Of a stretch of 64,000 bases of DNA, positions 48,479 through 59,295 are shown one piece after another. Every line of letters starts with the position of its first letter. Position 1 is the stretch's first letter. Source of the stretch: Prunus persica (lineage: Eukaryota > Streptophyta > Magnoliopsida > Rosales > Rosaceae); the NCBI RefSeq assembly GCF_000346465.2, contig NC_034009.1, forward strand, positions 7,969,251 to 8,033,250, written 5' to 3'. The translations under genes and the position numbers were made by a program. The notes beneath the pieces were generated by a model. The model did not search any database. It saw only the letters and a program-made list of their open reading frames with translations, and was not told the origin of the DNA.

Positions 48479-49923
48479 GGGGTCGTTTGGTACACAGGCT
48501 TGGCTTGGACTGGCTTGGACTAAATTTAGTACCATGTTTGTTTTATTTAATTCTAGTCTTAGATGGGATTGCTAATACCGGGCCCACCAAAAACACGTCC
48601 TTAGGAGGGGACTACTAATCCCATGTAGAAAGGGAGGATTAGCTAGTCCTATGTTTACCAATGTATGAGATGCATATATTATATTGTAATACTAATAACA
48701 TATATTACTATTATTATTATTATTACATACACATATATTATAATGTACATATACACATGTATATACACATATACAAGTATATATATACACATATATACAT
48801 ATATAATATATATAAATACATATAGATATATACACATATATTATTATTATAATATACTCATATACACATACATATTAATATTATAATAATAGTATACATG
48901 TATACATGTATATATGTAATATATATTATATTATATATTAATGTACATATATACACGTATATACATGTATATATATAAACACATATATATACATATATAA
49001 TATATAAATACATATAGATATATACACGTATATTATTATTATAATATACCCATATACACATGCATATTAATATTATAATAATAGCATACATGTATATATG
49101 TAATATATATATTATTATAATACATATATATAAGTATATATACATATATGTGTATATATTATACCCATGTATGTATTATAATATACATATACACACGTAT
49201 ATAGACATATACATTATATATTTACATTATATATATATATTATAATATACATATATACACGTATATACATGTATATTATTATTATAACATACTCATATAT
49301 ATTATCTATTATAATATACATATGTATATGTATATGCATTATACCCATGTATATATTATAATATATAGATACACCTATATACACATATATTATATACATG
49401 TATATACGTATATATATATGTATATTATAATATATAATATATATACATATATTATACATATATTATATATACATATGTATTTTATAATATATATATGTAT
49501 ATATACATACATATATACACATATATACATGTATATTATTATTATTATTATAACATACCCATATATATATGTATTATACCCATACATACATATATATGTA
49601 TTATACCCATGTATATTATAATATACATATATACACCTATATACACTTATATATATGTATGTACGTTTATATTATTTAAAATATATAATATTATTATAAT
49701 ATACTTATATACATGTATATACATATATATTATATATATTATAAAATACATATATACATATATATATATAAATATTTTTGAAAAAATAAAAAAATTATAA
49801 TCCTAGTCCAAGCATACACCAAATGCAGGATAAGTGTTATCCAACTTAGACCAAGCCAAGCCAAGCCAAGCCAGTCCCTAAGCATAGTTCATGCCAAGAC
49901 AGTTCTGTGTACCAAACGAGCCC
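48479..49923. mobile_element. 1.4 kb terminal-inverted-repeat element filled with TA-rich satellite
   Basis: The left end GGGGTCGTTTGGTACACA and the right end TGTGTACCAAACGAGCCC are inverted repeats with one mismatch. Next to the ends lie GGCTTGGCTTGGACTGG and, inverted, CCAAGCCAAGCCAAGCC. TGA stands directly outside both ends (48476-48478, 49924-49926), a 3-bp duplication. The interior from 48660 to 49790 is almost pure A/T/C with TATACATGTATAT and ATTATTATTATAATATAC units repeated many times. There is no transposase, so it is non-autonomous (PIF/Harbinger-like by duplication size). Confidence 0.75.
48660..49790. repeat. TATA/TACA-rich satellite array
   Basis: Imperfect tandem units built from TATATACATGTATAT, ATTATTATTATAATATAC and CATATACACATGCATATT, with about 150-250 bp higher periodicity. 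Long open frames on both strands consist of Tyr/Ile/His/Met repeats and are artefacts. Confidence 0.85.
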
Positions 49924-50480
49924 TGAGAGGACTTGGAAGACCCGTTGAATTAAAAGAAGCAACGTAGCTGAGAGCAGAGAGAGGCGCGTGATACTGCAAA
50001 AAGCAGTACAAAGAGAACACCTCTGCAGAAACACACAGCTCATCTCTCAATTCTCAACTCACTCTGACAGTTTCTTTCACCATCAAACAGCTAGAAAATA
50101 TCAGAAGCAAATTTCACACCAACTCTTTAGTCAAAAAAATATTCTGGGAAATGATCTGTCTCAACACTAGGGGGCAGCAGAGCAGAGCATCTGATGATGT
50201 TCTGTATATCTACTATGCCATGCCCCTATACAAAATCCGCATCCATTTTGCCCCCTTTCACTTTCTTCACCACTAAAATACCAAAATACAGCCAGAAAAA
50301 AAAAAAATTAAGATTATAAAGTCATATTTACATAACCCACAAAGCTGGAATGAGAAAAGTTGGTTTCCCAAACAGAACCACCACCTATCTTTCTTAGAAC
50401 TAACTTCATATTTTTTTTCTTATAAAGAATGCAGGAAATAAAATCTAATCTTCTTTTTCTATTTCTCTGTACTTTCTTTT

Positions 50481-53166
50481 CTATCTTGGACCAGAGAGCT
50501 CCATGGCATAGGAATCCAAAGAATGCTCATCATCATCCTCATCCACAGAGGTGCCGAACATGCTTGCCCGATCACGTTCATTGTCATCATGTTTTGATCC
50601 AATGCTACTAGGGTGGGTATTACTTTTGTTACTGTTGTGAGTATGAAAGAGGTCCATGCTGGAATTACTATGATTATGTGATGCTGCCCATTTCTCGGCT
50701 AGCCCATCGCCTTCAAGCATCCGGACCACTTCCGACATCTTGGGGCGGTGGGCTGGTAGGTACTGAGTGCACAGCAGAGCCACTTGCAGCATTTCCCCAA
50801 CCTCAATCCGGTCGTAAATGTTTCCTAGCTCTCTGTCCACCAACACTTCCACTTTCTTCTCTTGTTGTATTTTCTTCACCTGTGACCAGCAGCATGGATA
50901 TAATGTGCTCATTAGCTTTCAACATGCAACCATCATGCTTCTCAGGGCTTTTAATAATTTTCTTGAAGAACGTTATTAAATGATCGATCCTTTGGAACAT
51001 AAGAGAATATTACAATGATACAGGAAGAATAGGAAGCTGTTTATCCAGTTCTGATTGTTTGAGACACAAATGAATGAAAAAGGTGAAGATTGCAAAAAAA
51101 GAACCGTGCATACTAATTTTAATCACTACAGCTAAATGTCTGGAACTTCAGCCCTGACTGAGTGGAAATTGGTTGCTGTTATTCGACACACTACATTGTT
51201 GAATTGTTTATAAAACCATATAATCAGAAAAAATCATATACAAATTGGTACTAGACTTAGAAACCTATTATAGCTTATCTGAGTTAGATAAAAACTTACC
51301 CACTCAAGCATGGCTCCTTTCTGATTAACTGTTTTGCCAAACTCGAGAGCTCTCAATCCGGTTATGAGCTCTATCAAGAGAATTCCAAATCCAAAAACAT
51401 CAGTCTTTTCAGATGATTGACCAGTGGAAAGGTATTCTGGTGCAATGTGCCCAACAGTCCCACGGACAGCAGTGGTGACATGAGAATCAGTATGGTCAAG
51501 GAGCTTCGCAAGGCCAAAATCTCCAACAATAGCCTCACAGTAGTCATCCAGGAGCACATTTGCAGCCTTTACATCCCTGTGTATTATCTTCGGATCGCAT
51601 TGTTCATGTAGATACAGAAGACCTCTTGCAGCTCCTATTGCTATCTTCTTCCTTGTGTTCCAATCTAGTGCTGGTTTTCCTGTTGTGTTCAGAACAATAC
51701 ATCAGGGCTCATCATTATGGATGGTGGCTTCAGGCTTCATTGTATGAATGGAAATTTGATGCACTAATTTCTTTCTATCAACACTTGATGCAGTTTTCAA
51801 GGCAAATTTACTCAGACATTTCACGTTTAACCAAGAACAGAATGTAATTGACCAAAAAAAAAAGAGAACAGAATGTATCAACTGTAGACAGTGAAGCTAT
51901 GATCATCAGCACATAATTCCAAACGGTAACTTTAAGGTGAGTGCAGTTTAAAAACCAATAGTACATGGGAATCTTATCAAGGAAATCAAATCAACAATAG
52001 ATCACAGGCTCACATGGTTTGCATATTTAATATATGCACAAAGAACTTCTTTTGGAAGCCCTTTTTTTTCCTTCTAAATGTTCCATATTAAGGAGTGACT
52101 AAACATTAATGGTCCCAGCTTTAATGTTGAAAGTTTGAATTAAAAATCTCCAAGCCTCCCAACCGATTGTGGTCCATGCCAAGATAATGTTTAGGCAAGT
52201 ATTATATTGTTGGTGGTTAGTATATCACACCAACAAAATCACAGAGGAAATAATCATGCCCACCCTCACCATGAAATGTGGGTGTGCTTTGTAACCAAAA
52301 AAATGTGAGTGTCTTTGCAGCAAATATAGACAAACCTCTAAGCCTGGCAGCCACACTGCCATTAGACATGTAAGGGTATACCAGAAGTCTCTCATTAGAG
52401 GTAGCACAATATCCAATTAACCGAAGCAAATTCCGATGTACTGCAAGGCTTATCATCTCCAGTTCTGTCCGAAATTGTGATTCTCCAGCTGTTCCTGTTA
52501 CATCCTTAAGCCGTTTCACTGCCACCATAGTCCCATCTCCTAGCTTTCCCTTGTAAACATTGCCAAAACCTCCAGCACCAAGTATGTTCTTGGAGCTAAA
52601 ATGGTCTGTTGCGAGTTGAAGCTCTTTGAAAGTGAAGTTTCTGAGGTTTCCTAAGCTCACAAGTCCCTCTTCTTGAATGTCTGCAGTAAAGTTAAAGACA
52701 CATTTGATATCAGTTATATATTTCCATTTACATTGTTCATTTATGGGATGGGACCATGATGTTACTGACCACTTATGTTCAAAATGGATTGGCTTTTTTG
52801 CTTCTTTCTGTACCAGACAATTCCAAGTGAAAGGACTATGAGAAGTGCACAACTGAGGCTGACCCCCAGTGCAATTGCTAGAGTCTTGGAGTTGTGTTTT
52901 CCTTAGACGAGGAAAAAGATAAAAATTTATACACAAAACAAAAAATTAGAGAGAGATATATATGGTTTTAGAGAGTAAAAAGGGAAGTTTAAAGAATGGT
53001 TACCAGGTGATGATTTCAGTGATAATGAAAGAGGGACAGGGGTGGCTGATCCAGAGCATCCTTCAGTGGAGCTGCTTCCACAAATCAGTGGATTTCCCAC
53101 AACACTAGTATAAAAAAAAACAAAAAACAAAAAACAGTAAAGCATAAGGAATAATAAAAGAAGGAC

Positions 53167-53215
<49 letters not shown>

Positions 53216-54811
53216 CATACTTGAATGTTCTGGCTGGGAATTTGGGTATTGGTCCACTGAGATTGTTATAAGACAAGTCCCTGGTGGCCAGATTTATCAT
53301 AAACAGAACCCATTGATCAGATATTGAGAAAATTGTTTACTAATCAGAAATTCCTCAACATGTTGCAAGTTGTTTCAAATTTCAAGACACAGAGACGCAA
53401 AAAAATAAACCAATAAAGTAATAAGAGAAACTGTGAAAACCCATACTCACAAGAAAGCAAGCTCAGGGATTTTGGCTAAGGACACGGGAAAAGCCCCAGA
53501 CAAGCTATTGTTGTTCAGCCTCCTGCTCTCATTACATGACAGCAATCGCACATTAAAAAAAATTATACAAATGATTTACCTTAAAAAGAATAAATACAAA
53601 CAAAAAAACAACATTGGGTTGCTACGAAGAAAACTCCAATCAACTTAAGAACAAATTTTTAAAAAAAAATTTAAAAAATTTATTCTTTAATCAATTAGAT
53701 CATAAGAATTCAGACCAAAAAAAAAAAAAATTAGTAACATAAGAATTAACCAAGTTTAATTTTGTTTTTCCTCCTGTTTCTTGGCAACCAAACAAAGTCT
53801 AACAGGTGAATTACAAACGCAAAAAAGGAAACACTTACAGGTATTGGAGACTATTCAACTGACCCAGAGAGTCTGGGACGAAACCGGAGAATAGATTGTT
53901 GGAGAGATCCAAAGTCTGAAGCTTCGGAAGAGTACCAAGCTCCGGTGGGAGTTTGCCAGATATATTGTTGTTTTGCATTAATCTTCAAATTCACAATGAA
54001 GAAATCGTGAGCAAAAATTTAAATTAAAGAAAGAAAAAAAAAAGGAATTGGGTGTTTTGTAAAGCAGATAAACATGGACAGTATTTTAATTCTTTTTAGT
54101 CTGCTTGGTTGAAGAGAAAGTGGAAGAAAAGGAAAAGCGTTCTTAACACCAACTTTAACATCAGGCTTCATGCCTTTCATTTGTTCTCTCAGCAAACAAA
54201 CAGAAGGCAAAAAGGAAATGAAATAAGAATTGAATGGCTGAAATTTGTCATTTTTCTTACACTTGTCGAATATTTGTGAGATTTCCAATAGCCCCAGATA
54301 AAGTTCCAGACAGAGACTGGCTCGGAGCTCCCCTAAAAAACCAAGAAAGAAAGGCCATGTATGCTTAGTATAAACCAGAAAAGCAATCTCAGAAAAGCAC
54401 AAAAAATAAAAAATTAACAACAATTGAGAAAAACAACAATGAAATGTTTTTACAGAAGAAAATTTAAATAAAAAAAAAATGAAACTCACAGGCCTATAAC
54501 AACATTTTCAGGTGAGCAAGTGATCATGGCCCAGCTACATGGGTCCACAGAGTCTTCATCCCAGTTGTTTAAAACTCCATGGGGATCATTCAAAGCTAGC
54601 CTTAAACTTATCAAAGCCTCCACTGCAAGAAATCGAAACCCAAATAACAAAGTTAGAAACTTTTTTGAAAAAAAGCAGTGAAATTGTTTGTGGGGTTGTC
54701 CGCTTTGATGTATATACCTTCATGGTTGCGAGGCTCGTAGGAGAGACAGAGGGAAGCAGAAGAGAAGAAGAAGGCAAGGGTGAAGAAGAAGAAGAGCTTG
54801 AGAAGAACCAT
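50481..54811 (-). CDS. SARK: LRR-II receptor kinase, SARK/CLERK type (NIK/SERK relatives)
   Basis: Exons, high to low: 54811-54718, 54622-54490, 54332-54261, 53982-53839, 53522-53451, 53280-53221, 53104-53004, 52901-52770, 52680-52336, 51679-51300 and 50879-50481; 643 aa. It has a signal peptide, then EPRNHE, an LRRNT ([19 protein letters not shown]), about five LRRs and a Pro/Ser-rich stretch. The membrane helix (233-256) is [20 protein letters not shown]. The kinase has GAGGFG (304-309), VAVK with K325, HRDVKAAN (H418-R419-D420) and DFG (438-440), so all catalytic residues are present. It ends YAMELSGPR. Known: Arabidopsis At4g30520 (SARK) and At2g23950 (CLERK) share [20 protein letters not shown] and this C-terminus; SARK promotes leaf senescence. 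The exon pattern, one LRR per exon, is typical of subfamily II. Confidence 0.93.
53172..53209 (+). repeat. GA microsatellite in a SARK-type gene intron
   Basis: About 19 GA units between exons 6 and 7, close to the donor of exon 6. Confidence 0.9.
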
Positions 54812-55255
54812 GGCTAATAATCAAGTTATGGAAATAGTGATGAGGAACATAATATCTCACACAAAGACCATGAGAATGCAGCAGAGTTAAGGCAAATTTC
54901 AATCTCTCTCTCTCTGTGTGAACGAGTTGATGGGGCTCTCTCTTTTCTTGGTACCCTTTCAGAGTTTTCAGTCTCTCTCTCTCTCTCTCTCTAACTTTCT
55001 TTTTCAGTCCACCACCCTCTCTCTCTCTCTCCCCCCCACTTTACAAATATTCAGGGGAAAAGAAAAAGAAACAGAGAGACTTGGTCTTTTTTTCTTTCTC
55101 TTTTTAAAAAAAAAAATTTTTTTTTTAAAGAAAGAAAAAAAAGATATTACGTGGGGGATACGAGTTGTCAGGGAAATGGTGTGAGTCTGTTCTCTGTTGT
55201 GTGCAGAAACTGAGAGACGGATGGGGAGTGGGTAAGCCGTAGAGAGAGAGTGATT
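54812..55255 (-). promoter_or_regulatory. 5' leader and promoter region of the SARK-type gene
   Basis: Three CT tracts (54903-54914, 54975-54991, 55015-55031, plus coordinates) precede the gene; read on the gene's strand they are GA-rich leader. A long A/T palindrome-like stretch lies at 55106-55128. No clear TATA box was fixed. Confidence 0.45.
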
Positions 55256-55683
55256 TGGTACGAGCAAGTAGTGGCCAAGCTGGAGCTGGACTGGGTTGGA
55301 CTTGGACTGGACTGGACTATGACTAGGACTAATTAGGACTAAGACTAAAGTAGTGGTCAAGATGCGCCCCTTTCTATTTATTTGCTTGTTCCGGACAAAA
55401 AGCACAGAGATAGTGAGGGGTCAAGAGGAGATCAAAACACCAAATATGGGAGATGGTTTGGTTTCGTGAAAGCTTGCACTGTCTTTTGGAGGGCTACCTA
55501 TGAATTCTGATGCCCTACAAGCTAGCTAGCTAGCTAGGTGCCCATCTCCCTCAGAATTATAGAGTTTTTTCTTTTTCTTTTTTATTTATTTATTTATTTA
55601 TTTATAAATATATAAGCAATTGTGGGACATTGTTAAATCTATATTTTAATTTATTTTCTGCATTTATTTTTATTTTTAGTTTT
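55256..55683. other. Spacer
   Basis: 55270-55345 has repeated GGACTGG/GGACTA motifs like those next to the ends of the 48479-49923 element. GCTAGCTAGCTAGCTAG at 55521-55537 and TTTA repeats at 55583-55605. No gene. Confidence 0.4.
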
Positions 55684-55895
55684 GTTGTTGGAATGGATGG
55701 ATGAGCATGAGCCAATAGGGGCTTTAGCTGCATGGTAAAGCTAAATGTAAATATAATATTAATTTGTCAAAGGTGTACGTACGATTGGAGGGGCAAATGA
55801 GTAAACAAACATATGTGAATTTGTTTGGAGATGATTTTCAAGCACGTCCTTAGCCCAACATAAAGTAAACATGATAAGATCAAATTAGTGACACA
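55684..55895 (+). repeat. About 210-bp direct repeat, left copy
   Basis: Shares CCAATAGGGGCTTTAGCTGC, CATGGTAAAGCTAAA, GATTGGAGGGG(C/T)AAATGAG, GATGATTTTCAAGCAC and GATAAGATCAAATTAGTGA, in the same order, with 58158-58393. The copies differ by substitutions and several indels. Confidence 0.8.
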
Positions 55896-55982
55896 TATAT
55901 ATAGGAGAATGTTTGCGTCCTTTGTTGAGTCATTCCTCATTTCAGAAAATATCGCAATTCGACATCTGTGCATAAATTTAGT

Positions 55983-57000
55983 TTTTTTTTTTTAATTCTT
56001 TTTTTTCGTTTTTTTTACGACAGTGATGAAGATTCATTTCATAAATATAGGGCAATTACAGACAATTGAGCAGTAAATTCAACCCCAGCAAAGGAGGGTT
56101 CTAGCCAGATTTTGAAATATAAAATAATAGCACAATGGCCAGAAATAATAAGCCAAAGAAATAGAAACAGAAATACTAGCTCATTAGAAGCTATAAACAT
56201 ACAAAATCTGGCTATCAACCATTTCTTCAAATCACCTGAACCGAGAAAGAGAAAGCGCTCCCTAAGGAAAGAGCATAACCACTCCATTTTGGAGAGGGTT
56301 TCGTTTCGTGAGAGCTTGCTGTTTAGGGGTGGTGAAAATTCAACCAACTTGGGCACCTTTCGAAAATACAAGCAACCGGGCTCTAGGAGTTACGGCCGGA
56401 TGCGAGAATAAAGCTCGGGGCGTTAAGGGTTGGCAGCCCAGGATTTTGGAATTTGGCAGCCGGAGTGGTGATGTTGTGCGATTGGAGTGATGGAGCTCTA
56501 CGCTTGGAGTAAGAGCTGTGGGATTTTTGGAGCTAAGCCGATCGAGACCTGAGACTTGAATATGGCCGGACTACGTGGCTGGGAGAATGGGACGGGCTGA
56601 GTTCGAGCTTAGCTGGAGAATGCGGCCGGACTATGCGGCTGGAAGGTGAGGCCGGGTTTGGTAGCTTGAGAATACGGCCGGGTTTTGGGGGAGTCTCGGC
56701 TGGGTTTTGAATCGCAAAGCTAAGGCCGGATGAAGCTGGGCAGCCGAAGGAGTTAGGGCTTGCGAGATGCGGCTGGGCACGACCGAAGGAGCTAGGGCTT
56801 GCGAGATACAAATGGGCACGGCCGGATTGAAGGAATGGCGGCCGAGATTTGGGGTTTGAAAGGTTGAAAGTTTGCTCTTTGCGGCCGAATTTTGGGAGCT
56901 GGAGCTTTGGAGCTCTTACAAGTATGCGGCTAGATGGTTTGGATTATTGGGAAAAGAATTGTAGGGTACCCTAAAGGGCGTCCCTCAAATAAAATTATTT
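55983..57000 (-). mobile_element. LINE-like, GC-rich non-autonomous element
   Basis: Read on the minus strand it starts G/C-rich with many CGGCCG-type motifs (56380-56960) and ends ATGAAATGAATCTTCATCACTG followed by A-rich tail (T-rich 55980-56017 on plus). The tail end is like the element at 39779-40670. Open frames in the GC-rich part are Ser/Pro/Ala-rich without a domain. Confidence 0.35.
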
Positions 57001-57119
57001 GAGGGATCCCTCAATAGAAGGGGACTGTATATGTATATATGTATATATAAATAAACGAATGTGAATTGGCGATTGGGTTGGAGAGTCTAAGCCTTCTTTA
57101 TGTATATATGCAGACGAAT

Positions 57120-57940
57120 ATGAATTTTATTATATATTATATGTAATACAAATGAGTGGAAATTTAAGAGAGATCGGAGGCCCAAGCCTAAGCCACCAAT
57201 TCAAGCCCAGGATTTTCAGAGGATTATATGCACGTGATGGAGGCCTTATAAGGAAAGAAATCAAAGAGGTTGATAATAATTCAGAATGTTCCAAAACAAG
57301 AAAGAATCAAGCATGTCAGAATATCTTCATCAATGCAATCCCACGGATTTAGGAGGGGCCTCGAAAGGAAATTTTTTTTAAAAGAGTTGACATTTGGTCA
57401 TTTAATGGCCAGCTCATGGGCCAATAGACGCCCTATATAAACTTTACCAAACGAAGACAGAAGAGACACAACATCATACAGACAAACTACTTTTCGTCTC
57501 GCACTTTTCTTTTCCTAGACTTATGATTTTACTTTTCAAGCACATAGTATAGCGAGTTCTTCCTTTTCTTAGTGTAAGTTTAAATTCTTGTTCAATTTAC
57601 ATTATCTCGTCTTTTCAATTCAAGTTTATTTACATCGCTTTACTTTTCATTGTTATCACACTTTTATTAAGTTTAATTTCAAGTTTATTGTAGTTTATCG
57701 TTTTTATTGCTTTTCATTTCGTTCTTGCTTTATCTATCGCTTTGATTTATTTTATCGCACTTTAATTCTTGTCTTTACGTTTAAACGCACATGTAACTTA
57801 ATTGCACTATTTTTACTTAAAAACTTAAAAATCACAAAAACATCCGTACGAAGCCTAACCATCCTCGAGCCAGAGGAAGTGAAAGAACCTAGGCCAAAAG
57901 GAGGTTCCTTGCTTGGCCGATCAATCATTTGACCAGAAGT
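57120..57940 (+). mobile_element. LTR-like fragment
   Basis: AAGCCTAAGCCACC and CAAGCCCAGG motifs are followed by a core-promoter-like CCCTATATAAACTTTACC (57431-57448) and a T-rich leader-like stretch to about 57840, an arrangement usual in plant LTRs. No partner LTR or coding domain was found in the window. Confidence 0.35.
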
Positions 57941-58092
57941 TAGAAGCGAAACATATCCGTCTACTCACATTCCATTCAAACCCAAATTCGTGGCTTGGTA
58001 GTGGCACGCCCCACATTCAAAAGAAGAAGAAGAACCAAAAGTTCCTTTCAGCGGCCAAAAAAGAGGAAAACACTTGCACTCTTGTTGGGGGG

Positions 58093-58093
<1 letters not shown>

Positions 58094-58125
<32 letters not shown>

Positions 58126-58141
58126 GGGGGGGGGGGGGGTG
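58094..58141 (+). repeat. TG microsatellite followed by poly-G
   Basis: About 14 TG units (58094-58122), TTT, then about 14 G (58126-58139). Confidence 0.9.
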
Positions 58142-58157
58142 TGTTGGTGTTGTGAAT

Positions 58158-58393
58158 GTTGTTGGATGACCAATAGGGGGCTTTAGCTGCATGGTAAAGC
58201 TAAAGTGTAAATAGAATATTATTTGGCCATAAGAATGTTTTGGGTGTATGGTCAAAGGTGTCCGATTGGAGGGGTAAATGAGAAAACAAACAAATGTGAA
58301 TTTGTTTCTTGATGATTTTCAAGCACATCCTAAACCCAACATAAAGTTAAAAGTATGATTTATTATTACATGATAAGATCAAATTAGTGAAAC
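58158..58393 (+). repeat. About 210-bp direct repeat, right copy
   Basis: Partner of 55684-55895, same order and orientation. The right copy has an extra piece (TTGGCCATAAGAATGTTTTG, near 58223) and another after ACATAAAGTTAAAAG. Confidence 0.8.
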
Positions 58394-58829
58394 ATAATTT
58401 TATTAATTTTTTTTTTAACTTTTCACAAGTTATTTTTTTAGATGTGTGGGTGAGGAGGAATAATTGCTTACAAGAAAGAAGTCAAGTGGTGTTCATACAG
58501 ATAACTCATTTCTAACAAGAGAACTTATATTTGAATTTTAACCCCAAAAAAAATACCAAGAGATCTCGTATAATTTACCATATGAACAAAATGACTATGA
58601 TTTTTGAATAGAAGCAAACTACAAAGAGAGTAGGGCCTCTCTCTCTCTCTCTCTCACACACACACTACTGAAATGTTATGGGAGTTTTTGCAAATTATGG
58701 TTATTTTCTACTCTTTTAAAATCTTTTGATTACACATACATCCAGGAAGTTATAGGATTTCTTTTTTGGCCAATATGAAGATCAAGTGAGTTTTTGTTCT
58801 ATAAGGAGTGCATGAGTGACATTTTTGCT

Positions 58830-59295
58830 TTAGAAATAACAGGATCCTATAATGATAAATTTTAGTTCACAAAATATGTGTGTTCTTCCTAACACAAGAT
58901 GATTTATGAACAAATCTGGTAATCGGAATTTTGTTTGCTGCATTTCACTCTTAACAACACTACGTCCACATATTTGAGTGTTTGCTGCACTTCTTTCAAA
59001 TTTGCTTCCATTTAAGGACTTTGATTGTACCAATTTGTCTGGAGACTTCACTTGTGTAGCAAATTTTGTTCCTTCACATTGCCAATCTTCCATCCTAATA
59101 GGGAACCCATATCATCAATCTTCTAGATTGCACAAAGCTACTTGCTCCACCTTCAAATATATTTTCCATATATATATACCTTTTAAAAACTTTCAAAGAT
59201 CCACCTTTAGTTCCAATATTATAACCATTTGCCTTCATGCTAAGCAAATGAACGTATATAATACTCACCCCTACTTTTGGTAGATCACATACCAA
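58830..59295 (-). pseudogene. Possible decayed Ty1/copia pol fragment
   Basis: Two adjoining minus-strand frames (59295-59095, 59093-58830). The pattern LLSMKANGYNIGTKGGSLKV resembles the copia LLS.GQL...GY.I....L.I stretch. WQCEGTKFATQVKSP further on resembles the CEGC..GKQ pre-integrase region. The key zinc-binding and catalytic residues are not visible. Weak similarity from memory only. Confidence 0.25.

Noticed and set aside
48665..49800. Many overlapping 60-100 codon frames on both strands
   Set aside because: They translate a TA/TACA satellite into Tyr/Ile/His/Met repeats and have no protein character.
50481..54811. Annotation as NSP-interacting kinase (NIK1-3)
   Set aside because: The C-terminal SGPR end fits NIK too, but EPRNHE..., [17 protein letters not shown] and GAGGFGNVY agree better with the SARK/CLERK branch of the same LRR-II subfamily.
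56533..56819. Ser/Pro/Ala-rich minus-strand frames in GC-rich sequence
   Set aside because: Two overlapping frames are equally open because of CGGCCG-type repeats. There is no signal peptide or domain, and the segment looks like part of a LINE-like element.
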